Shown here: positions 18,818-28,138 of the stretch, piece by piece
Numbering within the stretch: the first letter of the stretch is position 1
How the letters are laid out: each line of letters starts with the position of its first letter
Assembly: GCA_943787185.1 (NCBI GenBank)
Contig: CALSLL010000003.1
Span: 124,001-188,000 of the forward strand
Direction: 5' to 3'
Source of the DNA: UBA10349 sp003485905
GTDB taxonomy: Bacteria; Pseudomonadota; Gammaproteobacteria; Arenicellales; Arenicellaceae
Length of the DNA: 64,000 nucleotides
Program-made: the position numbers and the translations under genes
The notes under the pieces: generated by a model
Databases searched by the model: none
The model's input: only the letters and a program-made list of their open reading frames with translations
Told to the model about the DNA's origin: nothing

Positions 18818-20365
18818 TTAAACCAAACTTTCATTCTGCGGATGAAAACGTCTTTCGCTGTTAGCTAATCTATTGAGCGCAGCTATATAGGCCTTTGCCG
18901 ATGCTACTACGATATCTGTATCGGAACCCTTTCCGTTTACAATTCTTGATCCATCTTTAAGTCGAACGGTAACTTCGCCCAATGAATCCGTACCACTTGT
19001 AATATTGTTCACTGAATATAGTAATAATGAAGCTTTGGTATCTAACAAAGACTTTATTGCTTTAAAGGCCGCATCAACCGGCCCATCGCCCTGAGCATCG
19101 CCGTTTAGCTCTGTAACACCATTAGTGATGGCTACATTAGCACTAGAACTCTTATCCATCGTTGAATTGGCACTAAGTGAGATAAGACGATATTTATCTT
19201 GATAATTCTCCGCTATTTCTTCACTGACTAGAGCCTGCAAATCATCGTCGAATATCTCGTGCTTTTTGTCGGCTAATTCTTTAAATCTGTCAAATGCCGA
19301 TCTCAGATCTTCGTCACTGGAAAACTCGTAACCTAATTCGGTTAAACGGGTCTTAAATGCATTCCTCCCAGAATGTTTACCTAGCACCATCTTATTTGTA
19401 TCCCAACCTACATCCTCTGCCCGCATGATTTCATAAGTTTCACGTTTTTTAATAACGCCATCTTGATGAATTCCTGATTCGTGCGCGAATGCGTTTGCTC
19501 CCACGATTGCCTTATTCGGCTGCACTGGAAAACCGGTAATACTCGAAACCAGCCGGCTTGCAGACACGATCTCCCTTGTATTAATACGAGTATCGACAGG
19601 AAAAATATCCTGTCTAGTTCGCACCGCCATAACTACCTCCTCTAACGAGGCGTTTCCTGCGCGCTCACCCAACCCATTGATCGTACACTCAACCTGGCGA
19701 GCACCTTTAAGAACAGCTTGCAGCGAATTACTGACTGATAGCCCCAAATCATCATGGCAATGAACAGAAAAAATCGCTTTATCTGAATTTGGCACCCGTT
19801 CTATCAAGTTAGCGATCGATTGCGCAAATTCCTCAGGCCAGGCATACCCAACAGTATCGGGAATGTTAATCGTCGTCGCCCCTGCCCGAATAGCCGTCTC
19901 GACAGCTCGACACAGAAAATCTGATTCAGTACGGCTGGCATCTTCAGGGGAAAACTCCACGTCATCGGTAAAATTACGGGCCAAATCTACAGCAAACGTT
20001 ATTTGCTCCAGCACTTGATCCGGTGTCATCCGCAACTTCTCCTTCATGTGAATCGGAGAGGTCGCAAGAAAGGTATGTATGCGACTGGCATTCGCAGGTT
20101 TTACCGCTTCGGCAGCGCGTTCAATATCTTCCACCGTTGCTCGAGCCAAACCGCAAACACGGCTATCCTGTATCGCTTCCGCCACAGCTTTAACAGAATC
20201 GAAATCTCCAGGGCTGGCAATCGGAAAGCCCGCTTCAATAACATCGACTCGCATTTTCTCCAGCACTCGGGCAATGCGCACTTTATCGTCTAGGTTCATG
20301 GATGCGCCGGGGCTTTGTTCCCCATCACGCAAAGTTGTGTCAAATATTATTAGATGATCGCTCAT
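18818..20365 (-). CDS. leuA: 2-isopropylmalate synthase
   Basis: LeuA condenses acetyl-CoA and 2-oxoisovalerate, the first committed step of leucine synthesis. The 515-residue length is typical. The HMGL-like catalytic domain opens with FDTTLRDGEQSPGASM, metal-binding histidines are in FSVHCHDDLG, and the C-terminal LeuA dimerisation/regulatory domain follows from about residue 390. The 210 bases upstream do not show an obvious leucine-rich leader peptide, so attenuation control is not evident. Confidence 0.96.
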   Translation of the reverse strand: MSDHLIIFDTTLRDGEQSPGASMNLDDKVRIARVLEKMRVDVIEAGFPIASPGDFDSVKAVAEAIQDSRVCGLARATVEDIERAAEAVKPANASRIHTFLATSPIHMKEKLRMTPDQVLEQITFAVDLARNFTDDVEFSPEDASRTESDFLCRAVETAIRAGATTINIPDTVGYAWPEEFAQSIANLIERVPNSDKAIFSVHCHDDLGLSVSNSLQAVLKGARQVECTINGLGERAGNASLEEVVMAVRTRQDIFPVDTRINTREIVSASRLVSSITGFPVQPNKAIVGANAFAHESGIHQDGVIKKRETYEIMRAEDVGWDTNKMVLGKHSGRNAFKTRLTELGYEFSSDEDLRSAFDRFKELADKKHEIFDDDLQALVSEEIAENYQDKYRLISLSANSTMDKSSSANVAITNGVTELNGDAQGDGPVDAAFKAIKSLLDTKASLLLYSVNNITSGTDSLGEVTVRLKDGSRIVNGKGSDTDIVVASAKAYIAALNRLANSERRFHPQNESLV

Positions 20366-20575
20366 TACTCTCTCTATAGCCGGCTATCAGGCACACTGCT
20401 CCGCCCAACATAAACCCTATTAGATACCTTTCGCTGTTATTGTTATTAATAATCTATTTTTCAATTCTCGCATGACACCCATAAATCATCTAGTAATCAT
20501 AAGATGATCGCGCTGATTTTTATAAACGGCTACTTGCTAAAATTGATGAACAGGCATCTGCCAAACCCGTTCTAA

Positions 20576-21565
20576 CTATTGATGTCTATAAATTTTCGTG
20601 CAAGGCATAGACTGTTTCACCTTATCTTCGCAGCAGTCCAGTAACAATTGGGTAACTTTTTCGGTATATCCATGTTGCCCCTCACGAGACTGTATGCCAG
20701 AGGCAAAAAGCCAGTGTTCCGGAAACAACTTGGCCAATATTTTAAAAAAACCATCAGGCAAACGAAATGAACCGAGGGTAACAGAGTGCAATGCTTGACA
20801 ATCCAACTGCTCCACCATCCTCTGAATCAAGTCATCATAGCCCTGTTCAAATTCTGCGTACCATATCAACGGATCCAGCCTTGCGGCAACCTTCCAGCCT
20901 GCTTCCTGCAACTTACGCATAGCCTCCAGTCTTTTTTCGACTGATGGCGCTCGCTCTTCTATCTTGTTCGCTATCGATTCGCTATTCAAGCTAAATGCAA
21001 CAACAACATTTTCTAATGGCTCCCTTGCCAACAAACTTCTAATTTGGGTGCTCTTGGTGCGTAGTTCGAGAATAGCGTTTGGCCATTGGGAGAACTTCGG
21101 AATAAAAAACTCGGCAAAACCAGTGACCGGCTCAAATGCCAAACTGTCACAGTCGTATCCAGAGTAAAACCAAACTTGTTCGCCTCCCGCACCCTTTATC
21201 GTATCTTCTATATCCTTAACAAAATCTTCAAAATTCACAAACACTAAATAATTTGCCGAACGATACATACCTTGTAAAAAACAATATCGACAATCGTAGA
21301 CACAGTTCAACATGTGCGAAAAATAGAAATGCTGCTTACCACCTGTGCCATAAGCCGACGGTGCAGGATGCACACGGGTACCATGCTTTTCCGCAATAAT
21401 TAACGAAGGCTTTTGTTTTTGTAGGCGAAAATTTTGTCCACGTGGATTAAATACTTCCTGATGTCGATCTATGTAAAGAATAGGTTTTTCTGAATAGTGC
21501 TTCAGCAGCTTTTTGGTCCGAACATGATTGCGAACCCCTTCCTCTAAATAGACTTGTGCAACCAT
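20576..21565 (-). CDS. Spore-photoproduct-lyase-like radical SAM protein
   Basis: The 329-residue protein carries a radical SAM Fe-S motif CVYDCRYC (Cys 88, 92, 95; CxxxCxxC) and resembles the spore photoproduct lyase family, which repairs UV thymine lesions in spore formers. The organism looks gammaproteobacterial and so should not sporulate; the DNA-repair role is therefore not assured. Its start overlaps the stop of the upstream phosphorylase-like gene by one base (TAATG type), pointing to coupled translation. Confidence 0.8.
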   Translation of the reverse strand: MVAQVYLEEGVRNHVRTKKLLKHYSEKPILYIDRHQEVFNPRGQNFRLQKQKPSLIIAEKHGTRVHPAPSAYGTGGKQHFYFSHMLNCVYDCRYCFLQGMYRSANYLVFVNFEDFVKDIEDTIKGAGGEQVWFYSGYDCDSLAFEPVTGFAEFFIPKFSQWPNAILELRTKSTQIRSLLAREPLENVVVAFSLNSESIANKIEERAPSVEKRLEAMRKLQEAGWKVAARLDPLIWYAEFEQGYDDLIQRMVEQLDCQALHSVTLGSFRLPDGFFKILAKLFPEHWLFASGIQSREGQHGYTEKVTQLLLDCCEDKVKQSMPCTKIYRHQ

Positions 21566-22443
21566 TAAGGCTTTGCCTCCAACGATACTGGTTTTGTCAA
21601 CAACTCAGCTTCCATCCAGTCGAGCAAATTGGTTGTTGATTTATGAACGGCTAAGGCTCCATGTATGTCATTTATAGACCAGCCTACTGCTAGCCAGCGG
21701 CGTTTAAGTTCTCGCCAACGGTGTTCCTGAGCGCTAGAGACACGCCTCAATTTGCCTAATTCAATATCTGTATCAATTTTAGATGCAAACCGTACCTCTG
21801 AACTACTCACCCGCAGCAGTAGTGAGTCATGAATTTGTTGAACCGTCCCCAGCACGGATTCGGCCGATGCCTCAACAATCTCCAGCAATCTCTTTTCATC
21901 CAGATCTTCAGATTGCTCTTCCTGATTATCACTAACAATTTTAATGCTATGAATACGTTCGCGCTCAGTGAATTTTAAAGCTGCTTGGACAAACCCGGCG
22001 GCCTCCATATCATAGAATTGCAGATCAGAAAATTGCGTCTGCACACGCTCAACACTGCAAACAGTAGCGGTAGATGAGCTATTCAGAAGGATTGGAGTAA
22101 ACCATACCTGTCCTGACCTATAGTCTTTAATCTTACTTGCAATTACAACCTGGCCAATCTCAGCGTGTTTATGCCCTACCGACCCTACGTTTACCCACAA
22201 CGAGGCTTTACCATACGCGCCAAATAGCCAACTGGTCGCCATTGCCATATTCAACGAACCCGATCCCGTTACAATTAAACGGTACTGATCGTTCGCGTAA
22301 CACCGCCATGGGGCAGAATCCTGCATCGATCTTAGCTTAAGTAATTGCCGAAGCGGTTTCGCTTCACAATTTAGAGCAACAAGAATATTAATCATTATCA
22401 AAAAAGTGCTAATGGACCTGAAAAAAGTATGTACGCATTTCAC
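21565..22443 (-). CDS. Nucleoside-phosphorylase-like protein (MTA/SAH nucleosidase superfamily)
   Basis: The first ~170 residues resemble the phosphorylase superfamily: VALNCEAKPLRQL at the N-terminus, VTGSGSLN, VNVGSVGHKHAEIGQVV, DMEAAGF (the family's ME motif) and IKIVSDN. The C-terminal ~90 residues form an extra region of unknown function. The GTG start at 22443 would place a hydrophobic stretch before the domain; an ATG at 22395 gives MINILVALNCEAKP, which looks more natural, so this is probably not a secreted protein. It sits between the GT2 gene (six bases away) and the radical SAM gene (one-base overlap). Confidence 0.72.
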   Translation of the reverse strand: MKCVHTFFRSISTFLIMINILVALNCEAKPLRQLLKLRSMQDSAPWRCYANDQYRLIVTGSGSLNMAMATSWLFGAYGKASLWVNVGSVGHKHAEIGQVVIASKIKDYRSGQVWFTPILLNSSSTATVCSVERVQTQFSDLQFYDMEAAGFVQAALKFTERERIHSIKIVSDNQEEQSEDLDEKRLLEIVEASAESVLGTVQQIHDSLLLRVSSSEVRFASKIDTDIELGKLRRVSSAQEHRWRELKRRWLAVGWSINDIHGALAVHKSTTNLLDWMEAELLTKPVSLEAKP

Positions 22444-22448
22444 ACTAT

Positions 22449-23276
22449 TTACAGCGTAGTTGTTAACTTCGCATCAAACTCTATTTTATCAAGCCATGTA
22501 AGAAGTTCAGCATTATCTCGTTTCAATGCACCCAAACGAAGAATTCGCAGTTTTTCAATGAGTGTCGCTTGTACAGCTGATTTCTGATTTACTGATAGTG
22601 AACCGGATCGTAATAGTTTATCGAGAGCTTGAACGCGAAATCGATCCATACCCCAATGTTTGCGCGACAACTGGTCTTCATGCCCTCCGTATTTGTTCAG
22701 ACATGCTTGTTCGACAAAATCAAACTCATACCGCAACGCGATACGTAACCAGAGGTCATAATCTTCGCAAGCTGGTAATTGTGTATCAAACAATCCAACG
22801 TCTGAGAAAACATCCTTATGTATAAGCACCGATGAAGGTGACACGCTACACAATGGTAAACAATCATTAAATATAAAGCCGCCGCGTTTAAAATGTTTAT
22901 TTTTTGGGTTTACTCGAATACCGTTTCGTATCCAAATTTCTTCCGTATGTGAAATTAGACGACGACTGCGCTCTAGTCCTGCGAGCTGCAAAGACAACTT
23001 GCCAGCAAGCCACTCATCATCAGAATCCAAAAAAGCGATCCAAGGTTGCGTGCTTTCATCTATCCCGCGGTTGCGCGCAGCACTGACCCCCGATTGTTTT
23101 TGATAAACATAGCGCAGGCGATCCTGATAATGATTGATTGCAGATTCAATATCGATATCAGACCCATCATCTACAATAACTAATTCTTTAACCTCCGGCT
23201 GACAGAGAACCGAATCAATAGCACGACATAATCTCTTAATACGATTATGTACGGGGATAATGACTGTTACTGACAT
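22449..23276 (-). CDS. Family 2 glycosyltransferase
   Basis: This 275-residue GT-A enzyme starts with SVTVIIPVHNRIKRL, continues with the nucleotide-binding VDDGSDID, and has the metal/sugar motif FLDSDDEWL (DxD region). A later CEDYDLWLRIA motif is typical of GT2 enzymes for surface polysaccharides. The acceptor and donor sugar are not predictable. It is the first gene of a three-gene minus-strand unit with the phosphorylase-like and radical SAM genes. Confidence 0.88.
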   Translation of the reverse strand: MSVTVIIPVHNRIKRLCRAIDSVLCQPEVKELVIVDDGSDIDIESAINHYQDRLRYVYQKQSGVSAARNRGIDESTQPWIAFLDSDDEWLAGKLSLQLAGLERSRRLISHTEEIWIRNGIRVNPKNKHFKRGGFIFNDCLPLCSVSPSSVLIHKDVFSDVGLFDTQLPACEDYDLWLRIALRYEFDFVEQACLNKYGGHEDQLSRKHWGMDRFRVQALDKLLRSGSLSVNQKSAVQATLIEKLRILRLGALKRDNAELLTWLDKIEFDAKLTTTL

Positions 23277-23394
23277 TCATTTTGGGCTTGTTTTAAGCAT
23301 AACTAAAAGTTTTTGCGAATTTGGTGGTAGCAAAAACACCATATTGATGTGCGGAAATGCAACAAATACTTTTAATTGTGTATTTGTATTAACT

Positions 23395-23425
23395 TTGATT
23401 AACCACACCCTACTCAGCGTATATT
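23395..23425 (+). promoter_or_regulatory. Putative promoter of the candidate small RNA
   Basis: The boxes are TTGATT at 23395-23400 and TATATT at 23420-23425, with a 19-base spacer that is slightly long for sigma-70. The -10 is a five-of-six match to consensus. Confidence 0.35.
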
Positions 23426-23431
23426 AGCTTG

Positions 23432-23563
23432 GTAAGGTAGCTGCAAGTGAATGATTCATAAGTGCTTAGCAAGCTCACTACTTACTAAGAAACTCTTGAT
23501 CTTGACTTACTCATAACTCACTCTCCTCGAATGGCTACCGGTTCGCCGGTAGCCTTTTTTTTG
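23432..23563 (+). ncRNA. Candidate small regulatory RNA
   Basis: An orphan transcription unit is suggested by a promoter-like pair just upstream (TTGATT 23395-23400; TATATT 23420-23425; 19-base spacer) and a textbook terminator about 100 bases downstream. No protein gene follows on this strand, because mdh points the other way. The 5' part can pair GTAAGGTAG with CTACTTAC. A single-stranded pyrimidine-rich linker with repeated ACTC and a CTCTCCTC stretch follows, which is complementary to Shine-Dalgarno sequences. I do not recognise a known RNA family, and the start is only estimated from the -10 box. Confidence 0.45.
23533..23563 (+). terminator. Strong rho-independent terminator (orphan)
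   Basis: A perfect nine-base-pair stem GGCTACCGG/CCGGTAGCC with a TTCG loop is followed by eight T residues. No coding gene precedes it on the plus strand, which is the main reason to suspect a small RNA. Confidence 0.85.
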
Positions 23564-23650
23564 TTAGTAATTTTATGTTAATTGGCCTCTCGGTGTTGAT
23601 CAAAGCCATTTTACGGGAACGTTAATCGCTCAATAGAAAATAGTAAGAAA

Positions 23651-23694
23651 ACAAATAAAAAAGCCGCTGACAAAAATCAGCGGCTTTTTTATTT
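23651..23694. terminator. Bidirectional terminator downstream of mdh
   Basis: A perfect 14-base inverted repeat (arms 23657-23670 and 23677-23690, core GCCGCTGA/TCAGCGGC) starts with A-run and ends with T-run, so it works on either strand. It lies about 30 bases after the mdh stop. Confidence 0.85.
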
Positions 23695-23722
23695 AAACAA
23701 TATTAATAGTAAATTTATACAG

Positions 23723-24703
23723 TTAACCTAGCAGCCCCTCGATAGCGGCACGTTCTTCGCGCAGCTCGGTTTCAGTCCCGTTCATCCTTACTCGACTAAA
23801 CTCGTTAACCTCTAAATCCTGGACTATCGTATATTCACCAGCACTGCAGGTGACCGGATACGAGAAAATGATGCCAGGCTCTATATCGTAGCTGCCATCA
23901 CTAGGAATACCCATAGAAACCCAATCGCCCTCCGCAGTACCTAATGCCCAGGTGCGCATATGATCTATCGCAGCATTAGCTGCAGAAGCCGCACTAGACG
24001 CGCCACGCGCATCGATAATAGCTGCCCCGCGTTGCTGTACGGTTGGAATAAAAGTATCGTTTAGCCAAGACTCATCAACCAACTCAGATATCGCCTGACC
24101 AGAAACAGATGCATGATAAATATCTGGGTATTGTGTGGCTGAGTGATTACCCCAAATTGTCATACGTTTAATATCTGTAGTATCAGCTTCTAGCTTTTCG
24201 GCTAGCTGAGTTATTGCACGGTTATGATCCAGACGTGTCATAGCTGTAAAATTGCCAGCCTTTAAATCTGGAGCGTTACTTTGTGCAATCAACGCATTTG
24301 TATTTGCCGGGTTTCCAACCACTAATACTTTAATATCTCGGCTAGCAACATCGTTCATGGCTTTGCCCTGTACCGAAAAAATCGCAGCATTAGCTTCGAG
24401 CAAATCTTTACGTTCCATGCCTGGCCCACGAGGCCGTGCACCTACTAACAGCGCATAGTCAGCATCTTTAAATGCCACTTCTGGGTCGTCAGAAGTAACC
24501 ACCGCTTTAAGTAATGGAAACGCACAGTCCTGCAACTCCATAACCACACCATTTAGCGCGTTCATCGCAGGGGGGATTTCTAACAGTTGAAGAATTACTG
24601 GTTGATCGGGCCCCAACATTGAACCAGACGCGATTCTAAATAATAGGGCATAAGATATTTGACCTGCCGCGCCAGTGACGGCAACACGAACTGGCTCCTT
24701 CAT
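23723..24703 (-). CDS. mdh: Malate dehydrogenase
   Basis: This NAD-dependent enzyme interconverts malate and oxaloacetate in the TCA cycle. The 326-residue protein belongs to the cytosolic-like type found in many Beta- and Gammaproteobacteria, not the 312-residue E. coli type. It has the Rossmann motif VTGAAGQISYALL, the substrate loop ARPRGPGMERKDLL, GNPANTNA, and the catalytic His in WGNHSATQYPD. It is monocistronic with its own terminator. Confidence 0.95.
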   Translation of the reverse strand: MKEPVRVAVTGAAGQISYALLFRIASGSMLGPDQPVILQLLEIPPAMNALNGVVMELQDCAFPLLKAVVTSDDPEVAFKDADYALLVGARPRGPGMERKDLLEANAAIFSVQGKAMNDVASRDIKVLVVGNPANTNALIAQSNAPDLKAGNFTAMTRLDHNRAITQLAEKLEADTTDIKRMTIWGNHSATQYPDIYHASVSGQAISELVDESWLNDTFIPTVQQRGAAIIDARGASSAASAANAAIDHMRTWALGTAEGDWVSMGIPSDGSYDIEPGIIFSYPVTCSAGEYTIVQDLEVNEFSRVRMNGTETELREERAAIEGLLG

Positions 24704-24854
24704 ATTACTAACCTCGGGGGTTTAAGATTGCGTGTAATCACGATAACTTCTAGGTGTAATCGTAAATGCCACGGCATTTTAACAATGGAATGAGAGCAGG
24801 AGTTTAACCAAATTTATTACTGCCCGCTATCCACCATTGCAGTATCTGAGCGAT

Positions 24855-25757
24855 TTATCTATTCCTAAGTAATTTAGAGTTCAATAACGCTCTTAACCTG
24901 CTACTTTCCTGCGTTAGTCCGCGATCTAGATCAAGCTTATCTAGCAAGACTTTAGCCAACCCCACGTAAACTTGATAATCTTGCTCATCACTTTCGAGTA
25001 ATTCTAATTGACGCTCGATAAGCCCAACATCACCGCGTGTGACTGGACCGGTTAATGCTTTGATGGCTCCACTCGAATTGACATTACTTATTGTCTGGGT
25101 CATTAATCTGGAGAGCCCAGCATGGATATCTTCAGAGTCCATCCCAGCCGCAACCAAATGACCCTCAGCCATAATGCGAAGTGCATTTATATAGTTACAC
25201 GCAACAACCGTACCCAGGTGATATCGTAGCTTAGATTGAGCCCCAATTAGGACTACACGCCCCCCAATGGCACGAAATAGATCCACGACCAAATCAGATT
25301 CCGCTTGTATACCTTCAAAAGTACAAACAACATCTTCAAACTCATTTGGTGCAATTAGTCGCTTGGTAAAGCTCATCATCGGATGAACACCGACAACTGG
25401 CACGCTGTGGCGCAGCGCTTCAGCAACTGCTTGTGACTCAATACTACCGCTACAGAAAAATATCTGCCGACAGGCGGATAAATCAGCTTCCTCCATGAGC
25501 TGCCGTGCGCAACCTAGAAGCTGATCGTCTGGGGTTGCTATCAATATAAGCCCGCGGCTAACGACCTGCCCCTTCGCGTCCTGTTTCTTGGTGCTCAGGG
25601 ACCAACCCAAATCTCTTTCTAATTTAGATACCGCGGTATTTGCCTTTTGAGCACTACTCGCAACCACGGCCTCTAACTGAATCTGGCCGGATTGCAGCCA
25701 AAGACCAGTTAAACTCAATCCAAGTCGTCCCGGACCAATTAAAGTTAGCTTTTCCAT
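24855..25757 (-). CDS. Rossmann-like and DUF2520 domain-containing protein
   Basis: The 300-residue protein starts with a dinucleotide-binding motif LIGPGRLGLSL and a domain like the NADP oxidoreductase/Rossmann-like family, followed by the helical DUF2520 domain (SKLRYHLGTVVACNYINAL). The overall layout resembles 6-phosphogluconate-dehydrogenase-like or ketopantoate-reductase-like oxidoreductases. The substrate is unknown. It begins 17 bases downstream of relA on the same strand. Confidence 0.75.
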   Translation of the reverse strand: MEKLTLIGPGRLGLSLTGLWLQSGQIQLEAVVASSAQKANTAVSKLERDLGWSLSTKKQDAKGQVVSRGLILIATPDDQLLGCARQLMEEADLSACRQIFFCSGSIESQAVAEALRHSVPVVGVHPMMSFTKRLIAPNEFEDVVCTFEGIQAESDLVVDLFRAIGGRVVLIGAQSKLRYHLGTVVACNYINALRIMAEGHLVAAGMDSEDIHAGLSRLMTQTISNVNSSGAIKALTGPVTRGDVGLIERQLELLESDEQDYQVYVGLAKVLLDKLDLDRGLTQESSRLRALLNSKLLRNR

Positions 25758-25774
25758 TTATGATCGGGAGTAGG

Positions 25775-28045
25775 CTATTGGTTTACTCTACGCGCCCAAT
25801 TGACATGGCTAAGCTGGCTCAACTTTGTCAGCACTGCGCTCAGTACCTGAATGCTCTCTATTTCTAGCGTTACAAACATATTTACACCCTGACTCGCAGT
25901 ATTAGTTCGAGTGCTCATATCAAGAATATTCGCGTGAGCATCAGCAAATACAGCGGTGATATCCTTTAACAGTCCCTTTCGATCATAAGCTGAAATATGC
26001 ACATTTACGGGCAACTTGCCGATCTCTTGCACCCCCCACTGAACCTCAAGCACTCTTTCTGGAGAACGCGTTCGGTGATGCAATAAATTTTTACAATTTG
26101 AACGGTGCACAGTAACTCCACTACCTTGCGTCACAAAGCCTAAAATCTCGTCACCCGGTAATGGATTGCAGCACCGCGCAATATTCGTCAGCAAATTACC
26201 TACACCTAAGATTTGAATTCCATGGTCATCTTTGAGCAGTGCCTTAGTCGACTTTCGTGCTGAACCTTTTTCCGGCAGTAATTCGCTTTTCGCAGAAAGC
26301 TCTGCGTCGAGCTCCGGCTGGATCATTTTTTGCGCAATGGATATCGCTCGGCCAAGCTTGAATGAACCGTCGGCAATCTTGAAACAAAGTTCATCCAAAC
26401 TACTCAAACCGCAACGTTGAGCCAACCGTTCTAGATTCACAGACTGTAATCCTAGTCGCTCTAACTCTCTATCTAGAGCCAATCTACTTGCAGCCAAGGT
26501 TTCGTCACGATTCTCATGTCGGAACCAGGCTTGAATTTTGCTCCTGGCGCGATGAGTACTAACGTAACCATGGTGGGGACTTAGCCAATCAAGACTGGGA
26601 CGATTATTCTTACCGGAAATGATTTCTATCCGTTCCCCTGTCTCTAGTTTGTACGTTAGTGGAACCATTTTACCGTTAACCCTAGCCCCCCTGCAGCGAT
26701 GCCCCAAGTCTGTATGTATCTGGTAGGCAAAATCCACCGGTGTAGCTCCTCTGGAAAGGTCTATCACACTACCTTGGGGAGTAAATACATAGACTCTATC
26801 CTCAAACACTTCATCTTTAACACGATCGACAAATTCATTAGCATCTGCAACTTCATCTTTCCATTCCAATAGCTGCCGTAACCAGACGATTTTACGATTT
26901 AGCATGTCATCTTCACCACGCCCTTCTTTGTACTGCCAATGCGCCGCTATCCCTAGCTCATTTTGCTCGTGCATTTCGTGAGTACGAATCTGAATTTCTA
27001 TAATTTTGCCACCGGGACCTACTACCGATGTATGAATAGACTGGTAACTATTTTGTTTGGGCGTCGCAATATAGTCATCAAACTCTCCTCGAATATAATT
27101 CCAGTTTGTATGCACTAAACCAAGCACTGCGTAGCAATCTTGCACTGATTCAACTAGTACTCTTACTGCGCGCACATCAAAAATATGCTCAAAATCAAGC
27201 GCCTTACGCTTCATTTTATTCCATATACTGAAAATGTGCTTTGGCCTGCCACCCACGTCTGCGTGAATGTTTTCTTGCTTTAAGGCCTCGCTCACAGAGT
27301 TTACGAACTCACTTATATAACGGTGCCTATCAACCCTCCTTTCGGAAAGCTTTGACGCAATATCCTTATATATTGACGGCTCGATATAACGAAATGATAG
27401 GTCTTCTAACTCCCATTTGAGTTGCCAAACGCCGAGACGATTCGCTAGCGGCGAATATATATCCATCGTCTCACGCGCAATTCGTTCTTGTTTATCAGGC
27501 GTAAGGCTACCCAATGTTCGCATATTGTGTAAACGATCACAGAGTTTAATAAGTACAACACGCACATCGTCCACCATTGCGAGCATCATCTTTCTCAAGC
27601 TCGCTGCACGCAGATTCTCTTTATGCTTCTTTTTATCGTTGTGAGACGGCCCAATGGAATGCTGCTCGTCAGAAAACTCCTCTAATACTTCCATCTTAGT
27701 TACGCCATCAACAAGACGGCTAACAACAGCGCCAAATTTCTCGCGTAAATCGCCACTGCTAACATCCGTGTCTTCTACTGTATCGTGCAACAAACCAGCT
27801 ATCAGCGAATCGGTATCAAGCCCTAACTCGTGCAGCAGACCTGCCACTGCCATAGTGTGATTTAAATAGTCTTCTCCTGAGGCCCTGTACTGACCATGAT
27901 GGGCCGTTCGAGCATACTCCACAGCGGCACGAATCCGCGCTTGCTCGATATCCGTACGCCCTTCCGCAACCGATGCAAGCCAACGTTCACTATGGTCGGC
28001 GGGCAAGACGATTGATGAGGCCGATTGTGTGGCCAGTTGTACCAT
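25775..28045 (-). CDS. relA: RelA/SpoT family (p)ppGpp synthetase, RelA-type with an intact HD site
   Basis: The protein makes, and may also break down, the stringent-response alarmone. The 756 residues follow the long RSH order: HD domain, synthetase, TGS, helical, zinc-finger/RIS (NIARCCNPLPGDEI) and ACT. The synthetase has the acidic EFDD motif (321-324) of monofunctional RelA, and long stretches closely resemble E. coli RelA. Unlike E. coli RelA, the HD domain keeps the residues of active hydrolases: R54, H63, H87-D88, E91-D92, D170 and N174. Whether it hydrolyses ppGpp is not proved. It may be the only long RSH, or a spoT may lie elsewhere. Confidence 0.92.
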   Translation of the reverse strand: MVQLATQSASSIVLPADHSERWLASVAEGRTDIEQARIRAAVEYARTAHHGQYRASGEDYLNHTMAVAGLLHELGLDTDSLIAGLLHDTVEDTDVSSGDLREKFGAVVSRLVDGVTKMEVLEEFSDEQHSIGPSHNDKKKHKENLRAASLRKMMLAMVDDVRVVLIKLCDRLHNMRTLGSLTPDKQERIARETMDIYSPLANRLGVWQLKWELEDLSFRYIEPSIYKDIASKLSERRVDRHRYISEFVNSVSEALKQENIHADVGGRPKHIFSIWNKMKRKALDFEHIFDVRAVRVLVESVQDCYAVLGLVHTNWNYIRGEFDDYIATPKQNSYQSIHTSVVGPGGKIIEIQIRTHEMHEQNELGIAAHWQYKEGRGEDDMLNRKIVWLRQLLEWKDEVADANEFVDRVKDEVFEDRVYVFTPQGSVIDLSRGATPVDFAYQIHTDLGHRCRGARVNGKMVPLTYKLETGERIEIISGKNNRPSLDWLSPHHGYVSTHRARSKIQAWFRHENRDETLAASRLALDRELERLGLQSVNLERLAQRCGLSSLDELCFKIADGSFKLGRAISIAQKMIQPELDAELSAKSELLPEKGSARKSTKALLKDDHGIQILGVGNLLTNIARCCNPLPGDEILGFVTQGSGVTVHRSNCKNLLHHRTRSPERVLEVQWGVQEIGKLPVNVHISAYDRKGLLKDITAVFADAHANILDMSTRTNTASQGVNMFVTLEIESIQVLSAVLTKLSQLSHVNWARRVNQ

Positions 28046-28138
28046 TTAGTAATAATTGACTATATAACTCACTCTTATCTCAGAATATGTACCTATCCGC
28101 GCTACAATTCAAGCACTCAGAATAGGACATTCAATAAA

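Larger units (their letters stand above)
23277..23722. other. 446-base protein-free region between the GT2 gene and mdh
   Basis: The stretch holds no convincing protein gene. Its left part should contain the promoter of the leftward GT2 operon. Its middle holds a plus-strand promoter-like sequence and a strong terminator, described separately as a candidate small RNA. Its right end holds the mdh terminator. Confidence 0.6.

Noticed and set aside
20366..20575. A leucine attenuator leader before leuA
   Set aside because: No short ORF with repeated Leu codons and no terminator/antiterminator hairpin pair is apparent.
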